Shown here: one piece after another, positions 51,754 through 61,000 of the stretch
Layout of the letters: each line of letters opens with the position of its first letter
Numbering within the stretch: the stretch's first letter is position 1
Assembly: GCA_947495295.1 (NCBI GenBank)
Contig: CANLYJ010000010.1
Span: forward strand, 1 to 64,000
DNA length: 64,000 nucleotides
Direction: 5' to 3'
From: an uncultured Paracoccaceae bacterium
Lineage (GTDB): Bacteria > Pseudomonadota > Alphaproteobacteria > Rhodobacterales > Rhodobacteraceae
The notes under the pieces: model-generated
Seen by the model: the letters and a program-made list of their open reading frames with translations, nothing else
Databases searched by the model: none
What the model was told of the DNA's origin: nothing
Program-made: the position numbers and the translations under genes

Positions 51754-51834
51754 ATGAAAACAGTTCTTTGCAAGGTCCTTATGGACCTTGACCCATGCGC
51801 TGCCAATTGGGAAGCCGAACAACATGATCTCTGA
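51754..51834 (+). CDS. Possible 26-residue leader ORF overlapping the wzz-like start
   Basis: ATG 51754 opens a 26-codon frame (MKTVLCKVLMDLDPCAANWE...) that ends 11 bp inside the Wzz-like gene in another frame. A hairpin lies inside it. GAAGG lies 11 bp upstream of its ATG. It may be a translated leader that couples to the downstream gene, or chance; peptide composition gives no clue. Confidence 0.3.
   Translation: MKTVLCKVLMDLDPCAANWEAEQHDL
51771..51790 (+). promoter_or_regulatory. Leader hairpin upstream of the Wzz-like gene
   Basis: CAAGGTCC and GGACCTTG form a perfect 8-bp stem with loop TTAT, 33 bp before the Wzz-like start codon. No T tract follows, so it is not a terminator; a role in mRNA stability or translation is possible. 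Confidence 0.5.
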
Positions 51835-53365
51835 GTTGCGTTTCTATCTGCGGCTGTTGCCCCGGCGATTGCCGGTCATGATCCTGCTGTTTCTGAGCGC
51901 GTCGCTGGCCGGTGTGATTGTCGCGCAGCGCTTGCCCGCAGTTTATTCGACATCGGCCACGCTTTTGGTGGAATCTGCGCAGATTTCCGATGGCCAGCGC
52001 CGGTCCCCCGAACAGACATCTGCTGCAGAACAGTTGCAGGTCATCCAGCAGCAGCTTTTGACCCGTTCCAACCTGATCGAGATCGCCAATGAGGTGCAGG
52101 TCTTTGACGATCAGGCCAGCATGACCCCCGATCAGATTGTGCGCGCCATGCGCAGCGCCAGCAATATCCGCCTGACCATCGGCCGCGATCAGGCCACCCT
52201 GATGCGCCTGAATTTCTCGGCCGGTGATCCCGTCAAGGTCGCTGATGTGGTCAATCGCTATGTCGATATTGCCCTGGAAAGCAGTACCGCCGCCGCCACC
52301 AGCCAGGCCGAGGACACCCGCGCCTTTTACGAGCAGGAAGTGCAGAAATATTCAGACGAGATTGATGCCCAAAGCAGCAAGATCGCCACATTCAAAAGCG
52401 CCAATGCCGATGCCCTGCCCGAGAACCTGGAATATAACCAGAACCGCCAGTCGTTGTTGCAGGAACGGATTTCGCGCGCCGAGCGTGAGTTGGAAAGCAT
52501 TGCCATTCAGCGCAACAATATCATGCGTGTGTTTCAGGCCACCGGTGCTGTCACCACCCAGGGCCCCCCGCCCCTGACCCCTGAAGAGGCATTGTTGCAG
52601 CAACTGACCGGCGAATTAAGCGTCGCCCGCAGCATCTATTCAGACAGCAATCCGCGTGTGCGCACCCTGCAGGCGCAGATCGATGCGCTGGAAGACCGGA
52701 TCGCCGCCGCCGCTGCCGCCGCACCCGACACCCCTGACAATGTGCCGACCGCCCAATCCACCGCCCTGGAAATCAGCCTGGCCGAGATTGACAGCCGCAC
52801 CACCACCCTCACCCAGGAGATTGTCGACGCTCAGGAAGAGCTGGTGACTTTGCGCAGCAGCATTGAGCGCACCCCCGCCAATGGCATTGTCCTTGATGGG
52901 CTGGATCGCGAGCTGGAAAATATCCAGAGCCTTTATAACGCCTCGGTTGGCCGTTTGGCCCAGGCCCAGACCAGCCTGAATATTGTTGCCGCCGCCAAGG
53001 GCGAACGGGTGACTGTGCTGGAGGCCGCATCGGTCCCCACCGCCCCGTCCAGCCCCAGCCGGGTGAAGATTGGCGCGATGGGCATTGCGGCCGGGCTGGG
53101 TTTGGCCGCCGGGTTCTTTTTCCTGCTGGAGCTGCTGAACCAGACGGTCCGTCGCCCCGCTGACATTGTCAAAAGCCTGGAAATCACCCCTCTGGCCACG
53201 ATCCCGCGCATCGAGACAAAAGCGCAGAAACGCTGGCGCCGCGTGTTGCAGATTGGCGCCTCGCTTGTGGTGCTGACATCGGTGCCTGCTATCCTTTGGG
53301 CGATTGATACCTATTTTATGCCGCTTGATCTTTTATACGAGAAAATCAAGAGCCGGCTGACCTGA
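51824..53365 (+). CDS. Wzz/GNVR-type polysaccharide chain-length regulator
   Basis: A 513-residue protein from ATG 51824 with GGAAG upstream; the frame from TTG 51788 adds residues ahead of the natural start. A first transmembrane helix (VMILLFLSASLAGVIVAQ) is followed by the Wzz domain (YSTSATLLVES), a long coiled-coil region at about residues 150-370, a second helix near 420-440 and an extra C-terminal helix. This PCP-2-like layout is that of the XrtA-system chain-length determinants that act with a separate tyrosine autokinase, encoded 27 bp downstream. It sets EPS chain length and links polymerisation to export. Confidence 0.85.
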   Translation: MISELRFYLRLLPRRLPVMILLFLSASLAGVIVAQRLPAVYSTSATLLVESAQISDGQRRSPEQTSAAEQLQVIQQQLLTRSNLIEIANEVQVFDDQASMTPDQIVRAMRSASNIRLTIGRDQATLMRLNFSAGDPVKVADVVNRYVDIALESSTAAATSQAEDTRAFYEQEVQKYSDEIDAQSSKIATFKSANADALPENLEYNQNRQSLLQERISRAERELESIAIQRNNIMRVFQATGAVTTQGPPPLTPEEALLQQLTGELSVARSIYSDSNPRVRTLQAQIDALEDRIAAAAAAAPDTPDNVPTAQSTALEISLAEIDSRTTTLTQEIVDAQEELVTLRSSIERTPANGIVLDGLDRELENIQSLYNASVGRLAQAQTSLNIVAAAKGERVTVLEAASVPTAPSSPSRVKIGAMGIAAGLGLAAGFFFLLELLNQTVRRPADIVKSLEITPLATIPRIETKAQKRWRRVLQIGASLVVLTSVPAILWAIDTYFMPLDLLYEKIKSRLT

Positions 53366-53392
53366 GGGTCCCCGGTTCGGAGTTCATGACTT

Positions 53393-54292
53393 ATGGAAAA
53401 ATTACAAAAAGCACTGAGTGAGGCGCGTATCGCCCGGGCGGCGGCCACAGGCGGCCCGCGTCCCATGCAAACGCCCCCTGCGCAGACAGCCGCCCCGCTG
53501 GAACTGCCCCCACAGACGCGCGCGCCAGCACCGGGTCAGCCTGCCGCCCCGCCTGTCCGCCGTCCTGAAATGGCGGGGTTCCCGCCGATCTGGTCAGAGC
53601 TGATCCCATATGAGCCGAACCCCGATCATCTGCAAAAACAGCGCATCCTGACACTGGATGCCCAGCCGGTATCCAACCCGTTTGACGTGCTGCGCACCAA
53701 GATTTTCCTGCTGATGCAGAAAAACGGCTGGAAGCGGCTGGCAATCACATCCCCGCATAAGGCCTGTGGCAAGACCACAACCGCCTGCAATCTGGCCGTT
53801 GGCCTGTCGCGCCAGCCAGAAAACCGCACCATGCTGTTTGATATGGATCTGCGTCGTCCCGGTATCGCCAAGGTCATGGGCCGCCAGCCGCTATATGGCA
53901 TCAAATCCATGCTGACCGGCGAAGCGACCCCCGAAGATCAGATGTTCTGCCTGCGCGGCAATGTGGCCTTGTCGATGAACCGTGCTGCGGTGCCGGACAG
54001 CACCCAGCTGCTTTTGGCCAAACGTACGGCAAACATGTTTGACCGCATTCAGGAAGTCTTTGACCCTGATATGATGATCTTTGATCTGCCGCCGATGTTC
54101 GCCGCTGATGATGCCCGCGCATTCCTTAAAAACGTCGACTGCGCCATGATCGTTGCCCGGGCGTCCCATACCCGCACCAGCCAGTTGGATCAGTGTGAAC
54201 GCGAGGTCGCACAGGCGACAAATGTTTTGGGCGTCGTCTTGAATAATTGCCGCTTTGTTGATCAAGAAGACCAGTATTACGAAGATTATTGA
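53393..54292 (+). CDS. CpsD/CapB-like tyrosine autokinase
   Basis: A 299-residue BY-kinase. A Pro/Ala-rich N-terminal tail (about residues 10-75) precedes FDVLRTKIFLLMQ, the contact helix for the Wzz partner. The Walker A loop is SPHKACGKTTTACNLA, Walker A' MLFDMDLRRPGIA and Walker B MMIFDLPP. The P-loop departs from the usual S-x-x-P-G-E-G-K-S/T: it has Lys-Ala-Cys in place of Pro-Gly-Glu. The C terminus ends DQEDQYYEDY, a tyrosine cluster that is the expected autophosphorylation site. It cycles phosphorylation to control EPS polymerisation with the upstream Wzz-like protein. Confidence 0.87.
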   Translation: MEKLQKALSEARIARAAATGGPRPMQTPPAQTAAPLELPPQTRAPAPGQPAAPPVRRPEMAGFPPIWSELIPYEPNPDHLQKQRILTLDAQPVSNPFDVLRTKIFLLMQKNGWKRLAITSPHKACGKTTTACNLAVGLSRQPENRTMLFDMDLRRPGIAKVMGRQPLYGIKSMLTGEATPEDQMFCLRGNVALSMNRAAVPDSTQLLLAKRTANMFDRIQEVFDPDMMIFDLPPMFAADDARAFLKNVDCAMIVARASHTRTSQLDQCEREVAQATNVLGVVLNNCRFVDQEDQYYEDY

Positions 54293-54325
54293 CCGGCCCG
54301 CTCTTTTTTCAAGGCAAAGCGCATT

Positions 54326-55921
54326 ATGACACCGCAAGACGCAGAGCAGCAGCATTGGGATGTCATCATCATTGGTGCCGGCATGGGTGGTGGTCTGGCG
54401 GGCCGCCGTCTGACCGAAAAGAACCTGTCGGTCCTTTATGTCGAAAAGGGCCCGGCCGGGTATCGCAATGAACAGCAGCATCTGCGCATCGATATCGCTG
54501 ATCCGGTGGCCCGCCACGCCCATGGCGCCTGGCCCAAACCGATGGCGGCCAAGGTGGATGGGTCCGATCTGCAGTTTTTTGCCCCGATCGGCTGCGGTGT
54601 AGGTGGTACATCGGTCTATTATGCCGGGGCGCTGGAACGGCCCGAACGCCATGACATCGAAGATCACCCCGATATGCCGCATCCGGTGGGTGGCTGGCCG
54701 ATCAGCTATGATGATCTGAAACCCTATTTCACCCTGGCCGAAGACTGGCTGCATATCAGCGGCACCCAGGACCCGCTGACCCCGCAGGACCCGACCGATC
54801 TGGCCATGCCAGTGCCGATTGCCCCCGGCGAAGAGGCGATGATCGCTGATTTTGAAAAACAGGGTCTGCACCCTTACCGTCAGCATCTGGCGATCAGGAA
54901 TATCCCCGATTGCCAATCCTGTCAGGGCCGCAAATGCCCGCGCAGTTGCAAGATGGATGGGCGCTCTGGCGGGGTGGAGCCGGCCTTGCAGACCGGCCAT
55001 GCCAGCCTGCTGACCGATTGCGATGTCACCGAAATCCTTGATGACAGTCTTGGTGTGACAGGCCTGCGCGCCACAGTTGACGGGGCCGCATATACGCTGC
55101 GCGCCCGGACCTATATTCTGGCCGCCGGTGCTTTGGGCTCACCACGGTTGATGCTGGCCTCGTCCCGCAGCAATCCGAAGGGCTGCGCCAATTCAAGCGA
55201 TTGGGTTGGTCGCGGGCTGATGTTTCATGTCAATGAGATGTTTGCCCTCTGGCCGCGGGCCAATCAGGTTTTTCCCGGTGCCTCCAAGGCGATTTCGCTG
55301 CGTGATCTTTATACTTACAAAGGCAACCGTCTGGGCATGATCCAATCCATGGGGGTTGAGGCGTCTTATCATAATATCGCCCATTATCTGGCCGGGCTTT
55401 ATGACCGGTCGTTTCTGCGCCGCCTCAAAGGGTTACGCTATACCACCAATATCGCCGCCCTGACCGCATCGCGCATTCTGGGCCGTGCCAAAGTGTTTGT
55501 CGGTATCCTGGAAGACCTGCCCTATCCTGAAAACCGGGTGGTGCTGCATCCTGACGATCCAGAGATATTGGCGGTGGAATATACGATATCATCCGAACTG
55601 CGCGCCCGCCGCAATCTGTTCCGCCGCCGGATCAGGGCGCTGTTTGCCAAAAACCGCACCTTGCTTTTGGGGCAGAAACTTGACCTGAATTACGGCCATC
55701 CCAGTGGCACGTTACGCTTTGGCCATGATCCAGCGACATCGGTGCTGGACCGCGATTGCAAAGCCCATGATCTGGATAATCTTTACGTGGCGGATGCGTC
55801 GTTCATGCCAACATCTATGGGGGTGAACCCCAGCCTGACGATTGCCGCCAATGCGCTGCGCGTGGCCGATATCATTGCGGACAGATTACAGGCCCATCCC
55901 GCAGGGGGAGAGATAAGATGA
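54326..55921 (+). CDS. GMC-family FAD oxidoreductase
   Basis: A 531-residue flavoprotein. DVIIIGAGMGGGLAGRRL is the Rossmann FAD motif near residue 14, GCGVGGTSVYYAGALERP the second GMC signature, and YILAAGALGSPRLMLAS the third. The C-terminal GMC_oxred_C domain ends GHPSGTLRFGHDP, LYVADASFMPTSMGVNPSLT with the conserved active-site region (HPSGT...NP). CQSCQGRKCPRSCKMDG is a Cys-rich insertion near residue 195-215. It oxidises an alcohol; the acceptor is unknown. Its stop overlaps the next SDR start (ATGA), and it lies upstream of a PKS, so polyketide or lipid tailoring is plausible (inference). Confidence 0.87.
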   Translation: MTPQDAEQQHWDVIIIGAGMGGGLAGRRLTEKNLSVLYVEKGPAGYRNEQQHLRIDIADPVARHAHGAWPKPMAAKVDGSDLQFFAPIGCGVGGTSVYYAGALERPERHDIEDHPDMPHPVGGWPISYDDLKPYFTLAEDWLHISGTQDPLTPQDPTDLAMPVPIAPGEEAMIADFEKQGLHPYRQHLAIRNIPDCQSCQGRKCPRSCKMDGRSGGVEPALQTGHASLLTDCDVTEILDDSLGVTGLRATVDGAAYTLRARTYILAAGALGSPRLMLASSRSNPKGCANSSDWVGRGLMFHVNEMFALWPRANQVFPGASKAISLRDLYTYKGNRLGMIQSMGVEASYHNIAHYLAGLYDRSFLRRLKGLRYTTNIAALTASRILGRAKVFVGILEDLPYPENRVVLHPDDPEILAVEYTISSELRARRNLFRRRIRALFAKNRTLLLGQKLDLNYGHPSGTLRFGHDPATSVLDRDCKAHDLDNLYVADASFMPTSMGVNPSLTIAANALRVADIIADRLQAHPAGGEIR

Positions 55922-56694
55922 TCGATTTTTCAACCCAGATCAGAGATGGGGTGGCCGTTGTCACCGGGGCCAGTGACGGGCTGGGCAAAGCCTTGGCGAT
56001 GGGATTGCTGGCCGAAGGGCTAACCGTGGCCGGGATTGCCCGCCGCGCTGATGCACTGGCGGCGGTGACCGCTGATGCCCCCGCAGGCAAGTTTCACCCC
56101 ATCACGGCGGATGTCGCTGACCCGGATGCCGTGCGCGCCGCATTTGACGCGATCCGGCAGGATGCAGGCCCGGTCACGATCCTGATCAACAATGCCGCCG
56201 TGTTCCCGCATCGTGATATTCTGGAGGAAAGCGCCGAAAGCTTCATGCAGACGGTTGCTGTCAATCTGGGCGGGCCCTTTGCCTGTAGCCGTGCCGCACT
56301 GGACGACATGATCGCACAGGGTTTTGGCCGGATCATCAATGTCGGATCATTTGCGGGCATTGCCCCGGCCCCTGCCGCCGCCGCCTATTCCGTTTCCAAA
56401 GGTGCTGCGCATGTCCTGAGCCGGGCATGGGTGGCCGAACTTGATGAACGGTTTCCCGATATCGTCATCAGTGAATGGATGCCCGGTATCCTGAATACAA
56501 AAATGGGCCTGCCGGACGGGATCAGCCCGGAACTGGCCGCGTCACGCGGTGTCCGCCTGGCGCTCTGGCATGATCGTGCCCTGAACGGTGTTGTCTTTGA
56601 TGGTGACCGGTCGATCATGCCGCCCATGGGCTGGAAACGAAAACTGCTGAACAAGGTTTTACGCCAAAGCCCGAAACCGTTCATATTGGACTGA
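55918..56694 (+). CDS. Classical short-chain dehydrogenase/reductase
   Basis: A 258-residue SDR. VAVVTGASDGLGKALAMGLL is the T-G-x3-G-x-G cofactor loop, INNAAVFPHRDI the N-N-A-A-x block, and GSFAGIAPAPAAAAYSVSKGA the catalytic Ser-Tyr-x-x-x-Lys region. It overlaps the GMC gene by four bases and so is translated with it. Substrate unknown; it may reduce or oxidise the product of the GMC enzyme or PKS (inference). Confidence 0.87.
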   Translation: MIDFSTQIRDGVAVVTGASDGLGKALAMGLLAEGLTVAGIARRADALAAVTADAPAGKFHPITADVADPDAVRAAFDAIRQDAGPVTILINNAAVFPHRDILEESAESFMQTVAVNLGGPFACSRAALDDMIAQGFGRIINVGSFAGIAPAPAAAAYSVSKGAAHVLSRAWVAELDERFPDIVISEWMPGILNTKMGLPDGISPELAASRGVRLALWHDRALNGVVFDGDRSIMPPMGWKRKLLNKVLRQSPKPFILD

Positions 56695-56734
56695 CCCCCA
56701 GATTGGATTAACCCCAGACAAGAAAGAAACCCCA

Positions 56735-57883
56735 TTGCCGCGTTTTTTGTTTTCTTTGCCCGCGTTTGTTTTTCTGGGCCTTGTCGCATGGGTGCTGACG
56801 GGTGCGGTGCAGGATCTGGCCGCAGGTGGCAATAGCTGGAAACAGGGTGACTGGCTGATCAACAGCGATGAGACCACGATCCGGCGCGGGCTGATCGGAT
56901 CGGCCATTCTGGCGCTGGCCCGGCTGACCGCGCTGAACCCTGTCTTGCTGACCGTGCTGATCCAAGGGGCATTGGTGGTCCTGACCGCCGCCCTGACCGC
57001 CGTGGCGATTACCCGGTCCCGGCATCATGTCCTGCTATGGCTTTTGGTGCTTTGCCCCGGTTTCTTTGTCAGTTTCTGGGCCTTGGATATCCAGGGTGGC
57101 CTGCGCAAGGAGCTGATTGTTTTTCTGGCTTTTGCGGTGCTTTTATGCGGGGCCAGCCGCCCGGATTTTGCAAAGATATGGGCCTATCTGTCGGCCATCA
57201 TCTTTGCCGCAGGCGTGCTGGGCCATGAGGGTAATGTGCTTTTCGCGCCGTTTTTCGGGCTGTGTTATTATCAGATCGCCCGTCAGGACCGGTTAACCCG
57301 CGCTGATCTGGCCGCATTGGCAGGCATCATCGGCATCGCCTGTCTGACAGCGATTGTCGCCGCCATCCTGTTTCGCAATGTGACGGATCACATGGCCGTC
57401 TGTCGCCCGGTGCTGGCCATGGGTGTTGATCCCGCGTTTTGTGCAGGGGCGATCCAGGCGCTGGAAATACCGCTGAGTGATTTCATGCGCACCACGTTCT
57501 GGATGTTCTTTTCGCCCAAGGTCCTGTCCTTTGCCCTGCTTTATGGCCTGACCATCGGTTTTGTCATCGCCATTGGCGGCCTGTTGTTTGACCGCAAGAG
57601 ATTCATCATCGCCTATGCGGTCTCGGCGCTGGCCTTTGCCCCGCTTTATGCGGTGGCCGTGGATTGGGGCCGTTGGGTCAGTTTTCACACCACTGCGGTG
57701 ATTTTCACCATGCTGATCCTGCTGGCCACCCGTCATAAGGCCGCGAAAGCCCCGCACGTCCCTGCCCTGCCGCTTTATCTGGGTCTGTTGATCTATCCGC
57801 TGGTCTGGGGGTTTTCGCATTTTGTCGATGTGATCTGGGGGGGCATCGCCTGGAAAACGGCGCAACAGATCATGGGGATATGA
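56735..57883 (+). CDS. Polytopic inner-membrane protein, paralogue of 15447-16601
   Basis: A 382-residue protein started at TTG 56735. About 10 hydrophobic helices are predicted. Shared with the paralogue: WKQGDWLIN followed by RRG--GS near residues 35-55, GHEGNVLF (compare GHEANILF), a central Cys-x-Gly-Ala-I loop and VDWGRWVSFHT near residue 310 (compare LDWGRWLQLHV). I know no named family. The motifs lie in loops and are probably functional. Presence of one copy in each EPS block suggests a repeated task such as polymerisation, lipid-linked sugar transfer or export (inference). It lies 40 bp after the SDR gene. Confidence 0.6.
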   Translation: MPRFLFSLPAFVFLGLVAWVLTGAVQDLAAGGNSWKQGDWLINSDETTIRRGLIGSAILALARLTALNPVLLTVLIQGALVVLTAALTAVAITRSRHHVLLWLLVLCPGFFVSFWALDIQGGLRKELIVFLAFAVLLCGASRPDFAKIWAYLSAIIFAAGVLGHEGNVLFAPFFGLCYYQIARQDRLTRADLAALAGIIGIACLTAIVAAILFRNVTDHMAVCRPVLAMGVDPAFCAGAIQALEIPLSDFMRTTFWMFFSPKVLSFALLYGLTIGFVIAIGGLLFDRKRFIIAYAVSALAFAPLYAVAVDWGRWVSFHTTAVIFTMLILLATRHKAAKAPHVPALPLYLGLLIYPLVWGFSHFVDVIWGGIAWKTAQQIMGI

Positions 57884-58085
57884 GCCACGGGCGGCGGCAA
57901 AGGGGCATTTCGCACAGAAAAGATGCTGGTGAATGGCGCATAATTTCTTTACCTTGGCGGCATGATGAGAGCTATTATGCTCCTCTTATACGACCAGATG
58001 CCTACCCCTTGGGTTATTGACATAATTTTGCCCGAGACCGCCGATATATTTTTTACGTATTTTCAATGAGTGATCTGATTTTTTA

Positions 58086-61000
58086 ATGTCTTCCAACGCC
58101 CCACATCTCAACCCTGAGAACGATATCGCCATCGTTGGCATGGCCGCGCATTTGCCGGGTGCCGATACCATTGCCGATTACTGGCAAAACCTGCAGGCGG
58201 GGATTGAATCGATCCGCCATTATGATCGCGAGGAGTTGCTGGCCGCCGGTGAGGCCGCCCACAGGCTCAACCGTCCCGATTATGTCCCTGCCGCTGCCCC
58301 TTTATCGGGGTTTGAGCAGTTTGATGCGGAGTTTTTTGGCCTCTCCCCCAAGGAAGCCGCGATCATGGACCCCCAGCATCGCCGCTTTCTGGAAGTGTCC
58401 TGGGAGGCGTTGGAAAATGCAGGCCATATGCCCGAACATGCCAAAGGCCCCATTGGCGTTTATGCCGGTTGCGGCATGGGCAGCTATTTCTATTTCAATA
58501 TCTGCTCGAACCCTGATCTGGTCGACAATGTCGGCATGTTCCTGTTGCGCCATACCGGCAATGACAAGGATTTCCTGTCCACGCGGCTGAGCCATATCCT
58601 CGACCTCAAGGGCCCGTCGGTGAACCTGCAAACCGCCTGTTCCACATCGCTGGTCGCCACCCATTATGCCTGTCAGGCGCTGATGACCGGCGAATGCGAT
58701 ACCGCCCTTGCCGGGGGTGTCACCATCGAACTGCCGCAGGATCGCGGCTATATCTATAAAGAAGGCGAAGTGCTGTCGCCCGATGGCCATTGCCATGCTT
58801 TTGATCACCGCGCCCAAGGCACGGTCTTTGGGTCAGGTGCTGGTGTTGTTGTACTGCGCCGCCTGCCGGATGCGCTGGCCGATGGTGATCATATCTGGGC
58901 CGTGATCAAAGGATCGGCGATCAATAATGATGGGGCCGCCAAGGCCGGTTATCTGGCCCCGTCTGTCGATGGCCAAGCCGCCGCCATTGCCGAGGCGCAG
59001 GAACTGGCAGGCACGCCCGCAGACACCATCGATTACATCGAATGCCATGGCACCGGCACTTATCTGGGTGATCCCATCGAAGTGGCCGCCCTGACCGAGG
59101 CTTTCAATGAAACCACCGAGGATGTGGGGTTCTGCAAGCTGGGATCGGTGAAAACCAATATCGGCCATCTGGATACGGCTGCCGGTGTGGCGGGCCTGAT
59201 CAAGACCGCACTGTCACTGCATCACAAACAGATCCCGGCATCATTGGGCTATGAAAAACCAAACCCCGCGATTGATTTTGAAACATCGCCTTTCAAGGTC
59301 AATGATAGCCTGTCGGACTGGACATCCCATAAAGGCCCGCGCCGGGCCGGGGTGAACTCACTGGGTGTGGGCGGCACCAATGCCCATGTGGTTTTGCAGG
59401 AAGCACCGCAGGCGGCAGCCTCTGAACAATCGGATTGGCCGTTTCAGATATTGACCGTGTCGGGCCGTACCAAGGGCGCGCTGGATGGTAATGCCAAACG
59501 GCTGGCGGCGCATCTGCGCGACAACCCGGGTCAGGATCTGGCGGATATCGCCTGGACCTTGCAAAACGGTCGCCGCGCCTTTGAACGCCGCCGGGTGATT
59601 GTCGCTGAAACCCATGAGGACGCCGCCCGCCAGTTGGAGGAAAACGACCCGCGCCGCGCCTTTACCCATCAGGTTGTTGGCGCTGATCCTGACTACGCCT
59701 TCATGTTCCCCGGGGGCGGTGCCCAATATGCGGGCATGGCCCGGGACCTCTATGAGACCGAGCCTGTCTTTGCCGAATGGATGGATCGCGGTCTGGAAAT
59801 CCTGCAACCCAAGCTGGATTACGATATTCGTGCGCTTTGGCTGCCGGAACCGGATGCGGTGGCCGCCGCTGATGAGACGCTGAAACAGCCATCGGTGCAA
59901 CTGCCGCTCATCATGATCACCGAATATGCGCTGGCCCAGCTATGGATGGTATGGGGTGTGCAGCCTGCCGCGCTGGTCGGCCATTCGATGGGTGAAAATA
60001 CAGCCGCCTGTGTCGCTGGGGTGATGTCATTCGAGGATTGCATTGGGCTGGTGCATCTGCGCGGCAAGCTCTTTGATACCGTTCCCGCAGGGGGCATGTT
60101 GTCGATTGCCCTGCCTGCTGATCAGCTGCGCCCGCTTTTGGGCGATGATCTAGATCTGGGGGCGGTTAATGCGCCCAGCTTAAGTGTCGCCACCGGCCCG
60201 CAAGCGGCATTGGATGATCTGGAGGCCCGGCTAAAGGCAAAGGATATTGATTGCCAGCGCATCGCCATTGATATCGCCGCCCATTCGCGCATGCTGGAAC
60301 CGATCCTGAAAGATTTTGGCGATTACCTGCGGTCGATCCAGCTGCATGCGCCGCAAATCCCGTTCACATCGAACCGCAGCGGCACCTATATCACCGATGC
60401 CGAAGCCATGGACCCCGAATACTGGGTTCAGCACCTGCGCGGCACCGTGCATTTTGCCGATTGCCTGACGACGCTGGCCGAAAAGGACGCACGCGTTTTC
60501 ATCGAGGTCGGCCCCGGCAAGGCGATGTCATCGCTGGCCGGTCAGCATGACAAGGTGAGTGCCAATCAGGTGATTTCCAGCCTACGCCACCCAAAGGATG
60601 ACGTGGCTGATGATGCCTATTTCATGGCCATGCTGGGCCGTGTCTGGGCTGTGGGCGGCACATTCGACTGGGATCAGATCTGGGGTGAGGCGCGCCGCAA
60701 ACGCGTGCCCCTGCCCACATATGCGTTCCAGCATTCCCCCTATTTCATCGCCCCCGGCAAGGCCCAATCGGCGGATGAAAACCAATGGCTGACCCGGTCT
60801 GACACACCCGAAGACTGGGGCTATCGCCCTGCATGGCTGCCCCGCTATGCCGCCTGCGATGTGGATGTGACCGGTGATCTGTCAGAGGCCACGCCGCAGA
60901 CATGGCTGATCTTTCTTGATGATGCGGGCCTTTGCGATGGTGTTGCAGATCGTTTGCGCAACGCGGGTCATGAGGTCGTCACCGTCACCCAAGGTGATAC

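Noticed and set aside
58017-58050. Possible promoter before the PKS (TTGACA and TATATT)
   Set aside because: Spacing between the two hexamers is about 22 bp, too long for a standard sigma-70 promoter.
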